NCBI GenBank assembly: GCA_016195465.1
Contig: JACPZO010000119.1
Location: 1 to 38,226 of the forward strand
Source: Nitrospirota bacterium
GTDB taxonomy: Bacteria; Nitrospirota; RBG-16-64-22
Direction of reading: 5' to 3'
DNA length: 38,226 bases
In this document: piece by piece, positions 1 to 6,744 of the stretch
Layout of the letters: the number at the start of each line of letters is the position of its first letter
How positions within the stretch are numbered: position 1 is the first letter of the stretch
Notes under the pieces: generated by a model
Databases searched by the model: none
What the model was told of the DNA's origin: nothing
Seen by the model: only the letters and a program-made list of their open reading frames with translations
Program-made: the position numbers and the translations under genes

Positions 1-195
1 AAGGAATTCCGAGTCGTCTACGAAGAGTACAAGATGGTTCGGGACAGGGAGGTGCCGTGGCGGGTCCTCGTTGCGGACGACAAGGGCCTGGTTGTGCGGC
101 TGGACGTGAGGGCGTTCGAGGTCCTCGATGCCGTGCAAGATGGGCTTCGGAGGCTCGATCTGCCGCCGGGGACGGTGATCCGGGAGAGGCTGTAG
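1..195 (+). CDS. C-terminal end of a protein of unknown function (partial)
   Basis: Frame 1 is open from the window edge to TAG at 193-195, giving 64 residues of a C-terminus. The segment has alternating hydrophobic and charged residues, for example VPWRVLVADDKGLVVRLDV. It ends in a leucine- and proline-containing tail, LPPGTVIRERL. This pattern would suit the last strands of a lipoprotein-carrier-like fold such as the LolA/LolB or DUF4292 type, but that is a guess. The start and most of the gene lie outside the window, so no function is assigned. A satellite tract begins 17 bases after the stop. Confidence 0.55.
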   Translation, partial: KEFRVVYEEYKMVRDREVPWRVLVADDKGLVVRLDVRAFEVLDAVQDGLRRLDLPPGTVIRERL

Positions 196-212
196 GGACG
201 GGACGCAAGAGA

Positions 213-392
213 GGCACAGAGGGACAGAGGCACAGAGGGGCAGAGGCACAGAGGGGCAGAGGCACAGAGGCACAGAGGCACAAAGGCACAGAGGGGCAGA
301 GGCACAGAGGCACAGAGGCACAAAGCAGAGAGGCATAAAGCAGAGAGGCATAAAGCAGAGAGGCATAAAGCAGAGAGGCATAAAGCAGAGAA
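213..392. repeat. 8-bp satellite (GGCACAGA) turning into a 15-bp satellite
   Basis: The first part is a head-to-tail array of about 14 octamers of the form GGCACAGA, with variants GGGGCAGA, GGGACAGA and GGCACAAA. At about 325 it changes to a 15-bp unit, GGCATAAAGCAGAGA, repeated four times. The reverse strand reads as an artificial open frame (LCLSALCLSALC), so the ORFs called here are not genes. Slippage-prone arrays like this should vary in length between strains. Confidence 0.9.
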
Positions 393-441
393 TTCCAGCC
401 GGGCCGGCCCCGGCATGCTGGCTTGACTGCCGGAAGATGGG

Positions 442-470
442 TTGAAACTGGCCGACGATGTTGGTATAAT
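442..470 (+). promoter_or_regulatory. sigma70-type promoter for the cytochrome genes
   Basis: TTGAAA at 442-447 and a perfect TATAAT at 465-470 are separated by 17 bases, with TGG just before the -10. Transcription should begin near 477. This leaves a leader of about 190 bases before the ATG at 669. The leader contains a nine-codon ORF (599-628), but I recognise no riboswitch in it. Confidence 0.7.
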
Positions 471-668
471 GTTTACGTTTTCCCCCGACAAACTTCTTCC
501 GGTTTTGCAGTCCATCCCCCGGGGTCTCTCTCTTGCGACTGGACCGTTTCCCCCGAACGAAACCAATCCGACCCGCCTGATCATCGCCGAAAGGGGGGAT
601 GACCATCAGTGAGCGTTCATCGTTCTAGGGACCGACATCATTTCCACCGTCAAACCTGGGAGGTTGAT

Positions 669-1901
669 ATGAGGAAACTGCTTGTTGCGGTCTTGAGCGG
701 AACATTCCTGTTCACGGGGCTGGCCGTATTCCTGGCTCCGGATCGGGCGGACGCGATCCCCGCCTTCGCCAGAAAGCACAACGTCGATTGCGCTTCCTGC
801 CACTCCGCATGGCCCCTTCTGAACGCCAGCGGCCGTAAGTTCAAGGAGAGCGGGTACAAGTTCTCCGAGTCGATGGAGAAGGACAAAAACATGGTCGTGT
901 CTCCCGGGATACTCTTCGACCGGTACTTCCCCGTCACCGTTCTGGCGAAGTCGTACGTTTACGACAAGGAGAAGGGCAAGGACAAAGTGATCCGGCCGCT
1001 CCACGAGTACGAAATCATGGTGGGGGGACGCGCCGGCGAACGCCTCTCCGGGTTCCTGGAGCTCGAGGGCGCCTACGACAACGACTTCACGCCCAAAGCC
1101 GAGTTGGGGGAGGTCTCCTATCACTTTGCGCCGGAGGCGAACGTCCTTCTCGGGTTCGTCCCGACGAACTGGGCTGACCCGTACGAATCGCTCGCGGACT
1201 GGGGTCGCCGGATGACCCGCGCGCACAAGGCTGTCTTGGACAAGAAGTACGGGGGTGCGGACGGAAACGCCGCGCTCAGACACCCGCGGCAGACGATCGG
1301 GGTCAGCGGCCGCGCGGCCGGGATGGTCTTCTACAACGTGGGATACGGAAGCGCCGCGGACGACTTGACCGGGTCGGATCCGAAGACCCTTCTGGGGCGG
1401 GTCGCGGTCGAGTTCATGCCGGGTATCCACGTGGGCGGTTTCGGCGTCTCGGGCAAAGCGGACTCGACGCTCATCAACGACGCCGCGACGATCAAGGAAG
1501 AGCACAAGTTCAGCCGGACGGGTCTCGACTTCCAGGCTGGGTTCGGCGATGTCCTCGTATACGGCGCTTGGATCAAGGCCAAGGACGATCCGCTCAAGTC
1601 CTCCACGTCCGGGACCACGACGACGTACAGTAAGGGGAGCGCGGAGAAGAACGACGGCGCCTACCTGGAAGCGCTGTACATCGTGAAGGACGGCGTCCGG
1701 CCCGTGGCGGTTCCTCTCCTTCGCTGGGAGAGCTACGAGGAAAAGGACGGAGCGGACAAGTACAACGCCGTTGCGGCGAACGTGGGCTACTACGTGACGA
1801 GCAACTCGAAGGCGAACATCGAGTACTGGTCCCAGACGAAGGTGCCGAGCGGCAAATCGAAGGGCAACCGGACGACGCTCATGTTCACGCTCCTGTTCTG
1901 A
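669..1901 (+). CDS. Outer-membrane beta-barrel protein with an N-terminal c-type heme
   Basis: The start is ATG 669, preceded by GGGAGGTTGAT, rather than the upstream ATG at 609; this start puts a signal peptide (residues 1-29, ending DRADA) at the N-terminus. The mature protein of about 380 residues opens with AIPAFARKHNVDCASCH, where CASCH (41-45) is a single c-type heme site. The rest is rich in alternating, glycine-containing strands and ends LMFTLLF; the terminal phenylalanine is the usual outer-membrane barrel signature. I recall a family with the same opening (IPAFARKY..SC..CH) in Nitrospirota and related respirers. A likely role is electron or small-molecule passage across the outer membrane. 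The triheme cytochrome gene follows 94 bases downstream. The barrel is inferred from composition and the C-terminus only. Confidence 0.85.
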   Translation: MRKLLVAVLSGTFLFTGLAVFLAPDRADAIPAFARKHNVDCASCHSAWPLLNASGRKFKESGYKFSESMEKDKNMVVSPGILFDRYFPVTVLAKSYVYDKEKGKDKVIRPLHEYEIMVGGRAGERLSGFLELEGAYDNDFTPKAELGEVSYHFAPEANVLLGFVPTNWADPYESLADWGRRMTRAHKAVLDKKYGGADGNAALRHPRQTIGVSGRAAGMVFYNVGYGSAADDLTGSDPKTLLGRVAVEFMPGIHVGGFGVSGKADSTLINDAATIKEEHKFSRTGLDFQAGFGDVLVYGAWIKAKDDPLKSSTSGTTTTYSKGSAEKNDGAYLEALYIVKDGVRPVAVPLLRWESYEEKDGADKYNAVAANVGYYVTSNSKANIEYWSQTKVPSGKSKGNRTTLMFTLLF

Positions 1902-1948
1902 GGAGCGGGAGACGACAGGAATCACGGACGATCCGGGAGTTTGGCTCA

Positions 1949-1972
1949 CGGGCCCCGGTTTCTGGGGGCCCG
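1949..1972 (+). other. GC hairpin between the two cytochrome genes
   Basis: CGGGCCCC (1949-1956) and GGGGCCCG (1965-1972) form a perfect 8-bp stem with an 8-base loop. No run of T follows, so it is more likely an RNA-stability or processing element than a terminator. It could set different expression levels for the two genes. Confidence 0.5.
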
Positions 1973-1995
1973 CACGAACAAGGAGTGATGGAACA

Positions 1996-2721
1996 GTGAG
2001 GCGCAGACTGACCTCCGGCGTTTTCCCGCCCCTCGTCGTTCTCCTGGTCATCTTGATCGATCCGGCCCGCGGCCTCGCGCAGGAGGCCGGGGAGAGGCTC
2101 TACAAGGAGCGTTGCTCGATGTGCCACGCCCTGCCGAAGCCGGGGGAGAAGACGGAGAAACAGTGGCCGAAGATCATAGAGCAGATGGCCGCCAACGCGC
2201 AGCTCAACGCCCGGGAGAAGGAGTCCGTCCTCAAGTACTTGGTCGAGCACGCGCGGCACGAGACGGTCGAGGCCCGGATGGCGGAGGAGAGGAAGCTCTT
2301 CGAGACGAAGTGCTCTCTTTGCCATTCGATCGACCGGATCTACGTGCTGAAGCTCACGCCGGAGGTGATGGACCACATCGTCAATCGGATGAGATTGCGG
2401 GCACCCGATTGGATCACGCCGGAGCAGGCCCGAAAGATCCTGGAATACATGAAGGTTGACCCCCATGAGCGCAGGCAACGGAAGGAGGTCAAGGAAGGAC
2501 CGGCCGTTCTCGTGCGTGAGCGATGTTCCGCCTGCCACGAGCTGGAGCGCGTTTACCTGGAGGCCGAAAAGCCCGGCACGAAGGACTGGATGCACATCGT
2601 CAAGGAAATGCAGGAAAAGGCCCCGGAGTGGATCACGAAGGAAGAAGCCGACCATATCGTCGGCTTCTTGAACGACCTGAAAGCGAAGAAACCGGCGCCG
2701 GCCACGAAACCCGGGTCTTAA
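1996..2721 (+). CDS. Periplasmic triheme c-type cytochrome
   Basis: The start is GTG 1996, with AGGAG at 1981-1985; ATG and GTG codons just upstream run into a stop. A signal peptide (1-28, ending GLAQ) is followed by three heme sites: CSMCH (40-44), CSLCH (106-110) and CSACH (177-181). They recur at about 70-residue intervals and share a pattern of heme, helix, then W(I/M)..EE/EQA..I..(F/Y), for example APDWITPEQA and APEWITKEEA. The protein therefore looks like three copies of one small monoheme unit. The 241 residues end in a lysine/proline tail. It probably passes electrons in the periplasm, perhaps to the heme-barrel protein encoded just upstream. I cannot name a specific redox partner or a known complex. 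Confidence 0.9.
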   Translation: MRRRLTSGVFPPLVVLLVILIDPARGLAQEAGERLYKERCSMCHALPKPGEKTEKQWPKIIEQMAANAQLNAREKESVLKYLVEHARHETVEARMAEERKLFETKCSLCHSIDRIYVLKLTPEVMDHIVNRMRLRAPDWITPEQARKILEYMKVDPHERRQRKEVKEGPAVLVRERCSACHELERVYLEAEKPGTKDWMHIVKEMQEKAPEWITKEEADHIVGFLNDLKAKKPAPATKPGS

Positions 2722-2726
2722 TGGGG

Positions 2727-2754
2727 TTGATTTTTTCCTTCCGGGTCGCATAAT
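2727..2754 (+). promoter_or_regulatory. Probable promoter for ahbC
   Basis: TTGATT (2727-2732) and CATAAT (2749-2754) are 16 bases apart in the gap after the cytochrome gene. The predicted start of transcription is near 2761, leaving a leader of about 60 bases with GGGGAGGAAAGA before the ATG. Confidence 0.45.
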
Positions 2755-2820
2755 CTACCCTCAGGCGGGGTCGCGGAGCGTTCCGCGGGGCCGCTTGACG
2801 AACCGACCGGGGAGGAAAGA

Positions 2821-4080
2821 ATGATCGATCTGACCGTCCTGTACTGCGGGCGTGAAACACCGTCCACGCCGCACCGTTACGGGAAAGCCCTCAAGAACCT
2901 AAAGGTTCCGGAACACCAGGCCCACGCCGTGGCGAAGAGCGCCATGGAGAGGCGGCCCGTGACCGTCTGGAACACCACCCGCACGTGCAACCTCCGGTGC
3001 GTCCACTGCTATTCCAACTCCGAGGAAAAGAAATACGAAGGGGAATTGACCACCGAAGAGGCCAAGGCCCTTATCAACGATCTGGGCGATTTCCGGATCC
3101 CCGCCCTGCTCTTCTCGGGGGGGGAGCCGCTCGTCCGGAAGGACATCTTCGAGCTGGCGGCCTACGCGCGGGAGAAGAAGGGCGTCCACGTCGTTTTCTC
3201 GACGAACGGAACGCTCATCACGGAGGAAGTCGCCCGCCGGATGCGCGCGATCCGCGTGTCGTACGTGGGGATTTCGCTGGACGGCATGGAGGACGTGAAC
3301 GACCGTTTCCGGGGGGTGGAAGGGGCCTTCGCCCGGGCCATGAGAGGGTTCCGGAACTGCGTGGCCGTGGGCCAGAAGGTCGGGCTTCGGCTTACGCTCA
3401 CCCGCCAGACCTTCAATGACCTCCACCGGATCTTCGATTTCATCGAGGCGGAGAAGGTCAACCGGGCGTGCTTCTACCATCTCGTTCCCTCGGGACGAGG
3501 GCACGGCGTCGTCGACCTGAGTCCGGCCGAGTCCCGCCAGGCCATGGACGTCATCCTCGACCGGACGATGGACTTCCACAGGCGGAACGTCTCGGCCGAG
3601 ATCCTGACCGTGGACAATCACTGTGACGGCCCGTACATGTACCTCAAGATGAAGGCGGCCGGGGACCCCCGGGCGGAGGAAGTGTACGAGATGCTCAAGT
3701 GGAACGGCGGCGGGCTCTACTCGTCCGGCGTCGGTTTCGGGTGCATCGATTTCCTCGGAAACGTGCATCCCGATCAGTTCTGGATGCACTACACCTTCGG
3801 GAACGTGCGCGAGCGGAAGTTCTCGGAGATATGGATGGACACGGCCGACCCCCTCATGGCGGGCCTCAAGGACCGCCGGAAGCGCATCAAGGGGCGTTGT
3901 GCCGGGTGCCGGTTCCTCGACCTTTGCGGCGGGGCGCTTCGGGTCCGGGCCGAGATCTCGACGGGCGATCCGTGGGCGTCCGACCCGGCCTGCTACCTGA
4001 CGGACGAGGAAATTGGCGCCCAACCCGGGACTGGCGAGGGGACCCTCGGTCCCCGGACCGAGACGGCCGGAGTGGTCTGA
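2821..4080 (+). CDS. ahbC: 12,18-didecarboxysiroheme deacetylase (AhbC), radical SAM
   Basis: A radical SAM enzyme of 419 residues with the cluster motif CNLRCVHC (C56, C60, C63) and FSGGEP as the SAM-binding glycine motif. A C-terminal auxiliary iron-sulfur region contains GRCAGCRFLDLCGG, then DPACYLTDEEIG. These features, with VWNTTRTCNLRC, YVGISLDG, CFYHLVPSGRG, LTVDNHCDGPY and HPDQFW, match the AhbC/NirJ group. AhbC removes acetate side chains from didecarboxysiroheme on the way to Fe-coproporphyrin and heme in the siroheme-dependent pathway. NirJ, for heme d1, is the close alternative; no other nir gene is visible here. The start is supported by GGGGAGGAAAGA immediately upstream. Sitting next to two cytochrome genes suits a heme-supply role. 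The last 25 or so residues are a low-complexity tail (GTGEGTLGPRTETAG) beyond the usual family end. Confidence 0.85.
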   Translation: MIDLTVLYCGRETPSTPHRYGKALKNLKVPEHQAHAVAKSAMERRPVTVWNTTRTCNLRCVHCYSNSEEKKYEGELTTEEAKALINDLGDFRIPALLFSGGEPLVRKDIFELAAYAREKKGVHVVFSTNGTLITEEVARRMRAIRVSYVGISLDGMEDVNDRFRGVEGAFARAMRGFRNCVAVGQKVGLRLTLTRQTFNDLHRIFDFIEAEKVNRACFYHLVPSGRGHGVVDLSPAESRQAMDVILDRTMDFHRRNVSAEILTVDNHCDGPYMYLKMKAAGDPRAEEVYEMLKWNGGGLYSSGVGFGCIDFLGNVHPDQFWMHYTFGNVRERKFSEIWMDTADPLMAGLKDRRKRIKGRCAGCRFLDLCGGALRVRAEISTGDPWASDPACYLTDEEIGAQPGTGEGTLGPRTETAGVV

Positions 4081-4167
4081 GTGGCCGGAGTGGCCGGGGT
4101 GAGATGACGAGCCGGGCCTCGACAACTCCCCGGGGCGTTGTTATTAACAGTCCAAGAATAGGGACAA

Positions 4168-4290
4168 CGTTGAAGAACCCCGCCTTGAAAGGCGGGGATT
4201 CTCCGACCTCCAAGGTACTTTTCGTTATTTGCATTCGTGCGCTTTGACCCCGCCCCAAGGGGCGGGGATTGCGGCGCACTGCGCGGTTCA
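4168..4290 (+). repeat. Dispersed two-hairpin repeat, family R1, copy A
   Basis: A 123-bp element running from CGTTGAAGAACC to GCGGTTCA. It holds two GC-rich hairpins, CCCCGCCTTGAAAGGCGGGG near the left end and CCCCGCCCCAAGGGGCGGGG near the right, joined by a spacer of about 55 bases (CTCCGACCTCCAAGGT...TTATTTGCATTCGTGCG). Near-identical copies lie at 18719-18842 and, inverted, at 28583-28705. The arrangement resembles a REP doublet (BIME) or a non-autonomous IS200/IS605-type element. No transposase is present in the window. Confidence 0.85.
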
Positions 4291-4294
4291 TTTG

Positions 4295-4370
4295 CAGAAT
4301 CCCTCCTGACCTCCCTTTTCCAAAGGGAGGCATTACCCCTCTTTGGAAAAGAGGGGGAGGGGAGATTCTG
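4295..4370. repeat. Large palindrome (CAGAATC...GATTCTG)
   Basis: CAGAATC at the left and GATTCTG at the right bracket two inner stems, CTCCCTTTTCCAAAGGGAG and CCTCTTTGGAAAAGAGG. The arms also pair with each other imperfectly, so a cruciform or one long hairpin is possible. It directly follows R1 copy A, and with it fills most of the gene-free stretch 4081-4448. A related but shorter C-tract/G-tract palindrome lies at 15031-15075. Confidence 0.75.
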
Positions 4371-4448
4371 TAAGAACGTGTCCATACTATTTTACGACCG
4401 CTAATATGAGTTGAGCGTGGCTTGGCTCCGGGACGAGGGGGGGACAAC

Positions 4449-4688
4449 ATGGCGCAGTGTCCTTACCTGAGGTCCGTCATCCGCGGAAGGCCGGAACCCT
4501 GCGCCGAGGAGTACTGTTTCGCCTCCCGGGAAGGGGCCGCCCGAGTCCCCACGATCCGGGAAAGGGACTTGTACTGCTATAGTGAAGATTACGTCCTCTG
4601 CCGCGTCTACCAGCTCCGCGCGGAAGAGGAAGAGGCGTCAACCTGGACCGGGACCCGGCCGAGGCCGGGCAAGGAGGCCCCGCGATGA
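4449..4688 (+). CDS. Four-cysteine mini-protein, first of a paralogous pair
   Basis: A 79-residue protein starting at ATG 4449 behind a purine-rich CGAGGGGGGGACAAC. It begins MAQCPYLRSV and has the pattern CPY...C..EYC...(R)VPTIRER..YC..EDYVLC.VYQLR. The 65-residue protein at 5221-5418 has the same layout (CPY...EEYC...RVTTIDER..LC..EAYTTC.VF..R), so the two are paralogues. The four shared cysteines could bind a metal or an iron-sulfur cluster. I recall a similar CPY..C...C....CP(Y/F) cysteine module in Chloroflexota proteins, but no function is established. Its stop overlaps the next start (ATGA), which indicates translational coupling to the BCAM0308-family gene. The last 20 residues are a charged, probably disordered tail. 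Confidence 0.75.
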   Translation: MAQCPYLRSVIRGRPEPCAEEYCFASREGAARVPTIRERDLYCYSEDYVLCRVYQLRAEEEEASTWTGTRPRPGKEAPR

Positions 4689-5224
4689 GAAAGTCCAAGC
4701 CGTACAGCCCGGCCGCCGTCAAGAAGAGAGAACTCCTTCCAAAGGACCCGTATCTCCGAAAGAACCCAAATCCCGATGGGGCCGTGTGCGCGGAATGCGG
4801 CGCGGTCTATAAGAGCAAGCGCTGGGCTCTGCCGGCCAAGGGAGCGAGCGTTTCGCTCAAGGCCCGGGCGTCGATTCCGGCCGTCGTAACGTGTCCGGCG
4901 TGCCAGAAGGCCCGCGAAAAGTACCCGGGCGGCGTCGTGACGCTCCGCGGGCATTTCCTGGACGGGCATCGGGACGAGATCCTGAACCTCGTCCGAAACG
5001 AAGAGGCCCGGGCCCGCGGATACAATCCTCTTGAGAGAATCATCGAGATCAAGAGCCGCGCCGGCGGCATCGAGGTGACGACGACGACCGAGAAGCTGGC
5101 CCAGCGGATCGGCCGCGAGGTCAAGAAGGCGTACGGCGGGACCCTTGGGTACACTTGGTCGCACGACGTCAAGTTCGCCAGGGTCGGATGGGAACGCGAG
5201 AAGGAAGGCAGGGAACCCCGGTGA
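4685..5224 (+). CDS. BCAM0308-family zinc-ribbon protein
   Basis: This 179-residue protein matches what I recall of the BCAM0308 family, which is uncharacterised and sometimes compared with the zinc-binding part of NMD3. A split zinc ribbon is visible as CAECG (about residue 35) and CPACQ (about residue 75). After it come the conserved GGVVTLRGHFL, then N.VRNEEARAR..NPLERI, and a C-terminal block, TTTEKLAQRIGREVKKAYGG...WSHDVKFARVGW, that looks like a small alpha/beta domain. It overlaps both neighbours by four bases (ATGA at the start, GTGA at the end), so the three proteins are probably made in fixed proportion. An RNA- or ribosome-associated role would fit the fold but is inference. Confidence 0.85.
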   Translation: MRKSKPYSPAAVKKRELLPKDPYLRKNPNPDGAVCAECGAVYKSKRWALPAKGASVSLKARASIPAVVTCPACQKAREKYPGGVVTLRGHFLDGHRDEILNLVRNEEARARGYNPLERIIEIKSRAGGIEVTTTTEKLAQRIGREVKKAYGGTLGYTWSHDVKFARVGWEREKEGREPR

Positions 5225-5418
5225 CCTGTCCCTACCACCACCCCGTCTACGAGGAAGGAACGATCCGGGAGGAGTACTGCCTGGGGTACGGTCCCGACAA
5301 GCTCCGGGTCACCACGATCGACGAGCGGACAACCCTTTGCCGGGGCGAGGCGTACACGACGTGCCCCGTGTTCACGCACCGTCAACGCGAGGAGGCCGTG
5401 GCGCGGGGGGCGGGGTAA
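5221..5418 (+). CDS. Four-cysteine mini-protein, second of a paralogous pair
   Basis: The start is GTG 5221, overlapping the upstream stop as GTGA; the ORF-track start at 5155 would lie inside the previous gene. The 65 residues read as one cysteine module, TCPYHHPV...REEYC...RVTTIDERTTLC...AYTTCPVF, followed by a short basic tail. It aligns by eye with the product of 4449-4688, keeping the four cysteines, the EEYC, the TI-ER and the C-V-(Y/F) positions. It lacks the extra cysteine and the acidic tail of that protein. A metal- or cluster-binding role is inferred from the cysteines. amrS follows after a 71-base AT-rich gap. Confidence 0.75.
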   Translation: MTCPYHHPVYEEGTIREEYCLGYGPDKLRVTTIDERTTLCRGEAYTTCPVFTHRQREEAVARGAG

Positions 5419-5464
5419 ATTGCAAATTTCAAATTGGAAATTGGAAATTGGAAAAATTGAAAAA
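5419..5464. repeat. AAATTGG heptamer tract
   Basis: An AT-rich array of AAATTGG/AAATTTC-type units (AAATTGGAAATTGGAAATTGG) between the mini-protein gene and amrS. It stands out against the GC-rich surroundings and may work as a flexible or promoter-like spacer. I see no clear -35/-10 pair in it. Confidence 0.7.
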
Positions 5465-5489
5465 CGGATAGGGCATCCGTGAGGACTGC

Positions 5490-6596
5490 ATGCGCAAAGG
5501 GATGTTCTGGGAGCCGCTCCCGGACAAGAAAGTTGTTTGCAATCTTTGCGCCCACCGGTGCGTGATCCGCGACGGGAAGCCGGGCGTCTGTTTTGTCCGC
5601 TTCAACGAGGGGGGCGTCCTCTACACGGTCGTCGATGACCGGATCGTTTCGGCGAACGTCGACCCGATCGAGAAGAAGCCGCTTTTTCACTTCCTCCCCG
5701 GTTCCCGCTCCTACTCCATCGCGACGGTCGGCTGCAATTTCCGGTGCCTCCATTGCCAGAACTACGAGATCTCGCAGGCGTCCAAGCGGCGGGAGCGGGG
5801 GGGGAAGCCGCCGGCGTCGTTCCGGGAGGAGATGGAGTCGCGGGCGGTCGGGGAGTTCGTAACGCCGGATGAGATCGTCGAGGCCGCCGTCCGGACGGGC
5901 TGTCGTTCGATCTCCTACACCTACACGGAGCCGACGATCTTCTACGAGCTGGCGTTCGAGACGGCGAAGCGGGCGGCCGAGAAGGGGATCGCCAACGTCT
6001 TCGTGACGAACGGCTTCATAACGCCCGAAGCTCTCCGCGAGATCCGGTCCTTTCTGCACGCCGCCAACATCGACCTCAAGGCGTTCACCGAAGAGTTCTA
6101 CAAGAAGGTTTGCGGCGCGGCCCTCCAGCCCGTGCTCGATTCGATCCGGCTCCACCGTGAGCTTGGGATCTGGATCGAGGTGACGACCCTGATCATCCCC
6201 CATCACAACGATTCGGAGGAAGAGCTTCGGAAGATCGCCGAGTTTATCGTGGGCGTCGATCCGGAGATCCCTTGGCACGTCACGCAGTTCTATCCGACCT
6301 ACAAGCTGACGGACGAGCCGCGGACGCCGGTCTCCACCCTCCGCCGGGCGCGGGAGATCGGTTTCGAGGCCGGTCTCAAGTACGTCTACGAGGGGAACGT
6401 TCCGGGAGAAGGGGGAGAGAACACGTACTGCCCCTCCTGCAAATCCATCCTCATCGAGCGTTTCGGATTCAGCATCCTCAAGAACCGTCTCGATGGCGGC
6501 CGTTGCCCGGACTGCGGCGCGGCCCAGGCCGGCGTCTGGCTGGGTCTTCCGGGCGGCCGGCCGACCGCCCATCCCGTTCAAACCGTTCGCGCTTGA
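5490..6596 (+). CDS. amrS: AmmeMemoRadiSam system radical SAM enzyme (AmrS)
   Basis: The 368 residues have the layout of the AmrS family. An N-terminal cysteine knuckle (CNLCAHRCVIRDGKPGVC) is followed by KPLFHFLPGS and the radical SAM motif CNFRCLHC. Next comes SYTYTEPTIFYE, and the C-terminus carries a zinc ribbon (CPSC...CPDCGAAQAGVW). It is related to pyruvate-formate-lyase activating enzymes, but the flanking cysteine regions are typical of AmrS. The family usually travels with AMMECR1 and Memo proteins, whose joint substrate is unknown as far as I know; neither partner is in this window. It lies downstream of the four-cysteine/BCAM0308 operon in the same direction, but with a gap, so co-transcription is possible rather than certain. 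Confidence 0.9.
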   Translation: MRKGMFWEPLPDKKVVCNLCAHRCVIRDGKPGVCFVRFNEGGVLYTVVDDRIVSANVDPIEKKPLFHFLPGSRSYSIATVGCNFRCLHCQNYEISQASKRRERGGKPPASFREEMESRAVGEFVTPDEIVEAAVRTGCRSISYTYTEPTIFYELAFETAKRAAEKGIANVFVTNGFITPEALREIRSFLHAANIDLKAFTEEFYKKVCGAALQPVLDSIRLHRELGIWIEVTTLIIPHHNDSEEELRKIAEFIVGVDPEIPWHVTQFYPTYKLTDEPRTPVSTLRRAREIGFEAGLKYVYEGNVPGEGGENTYCPSCKSILIERFGFSILKNRLDGGRCPDCGAAQAGVWLGLPGGRPTAHPVQTVRA

Positions 6597-6636
6597 GAGG
6601 TCGTCGAAAGCATCGGACCTGTCCGCGCGAATGTTG

Positions 6637-6664
6637 TTGATCTCGCCTCAAGCGTTCTGATAAT
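6637..6664 (+). promoter_or_regulatory. Promoter for the cytochrome P460 gene
   Basis: TTGATC (6637-6642) and GATAAT (6659-6664) are 16 bases apart. Transcription should start near 6671, about 75 bases before the ATG, and a strong AAGGAGG lies just ahead of that start. Confidence 0.5.
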
Positions 6665-6744
6665 CTCGGGTCCGTTCACAAGCGGCGCTGGTCGTCGCTC
6701 CCAGCCCGGGGGTCATTCCCTTCAACGAAGAAGGAGGCAGTCCC

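Noticed and set aside
18-584. 188-residue minus-strand ORF with SALCLSALC repeats
   Set aside because: Product of reading the 8/15-bp satellite backwards.
606-2051. 481-residue minus-strand ORF
   Set aside because: It is the antisense shadow of the heme-barrel gene; its arginine-, valine- and histidine-rich composition has no domain pattern.
4168-4290. R1 hairpins as simple rho-independent terminators
   Set aside because: The same 123-bp unit recurs elsewhere, once inside a gene, and lacks T-tracts, so it is a dispersed element first, though it may act as a terminator locally.
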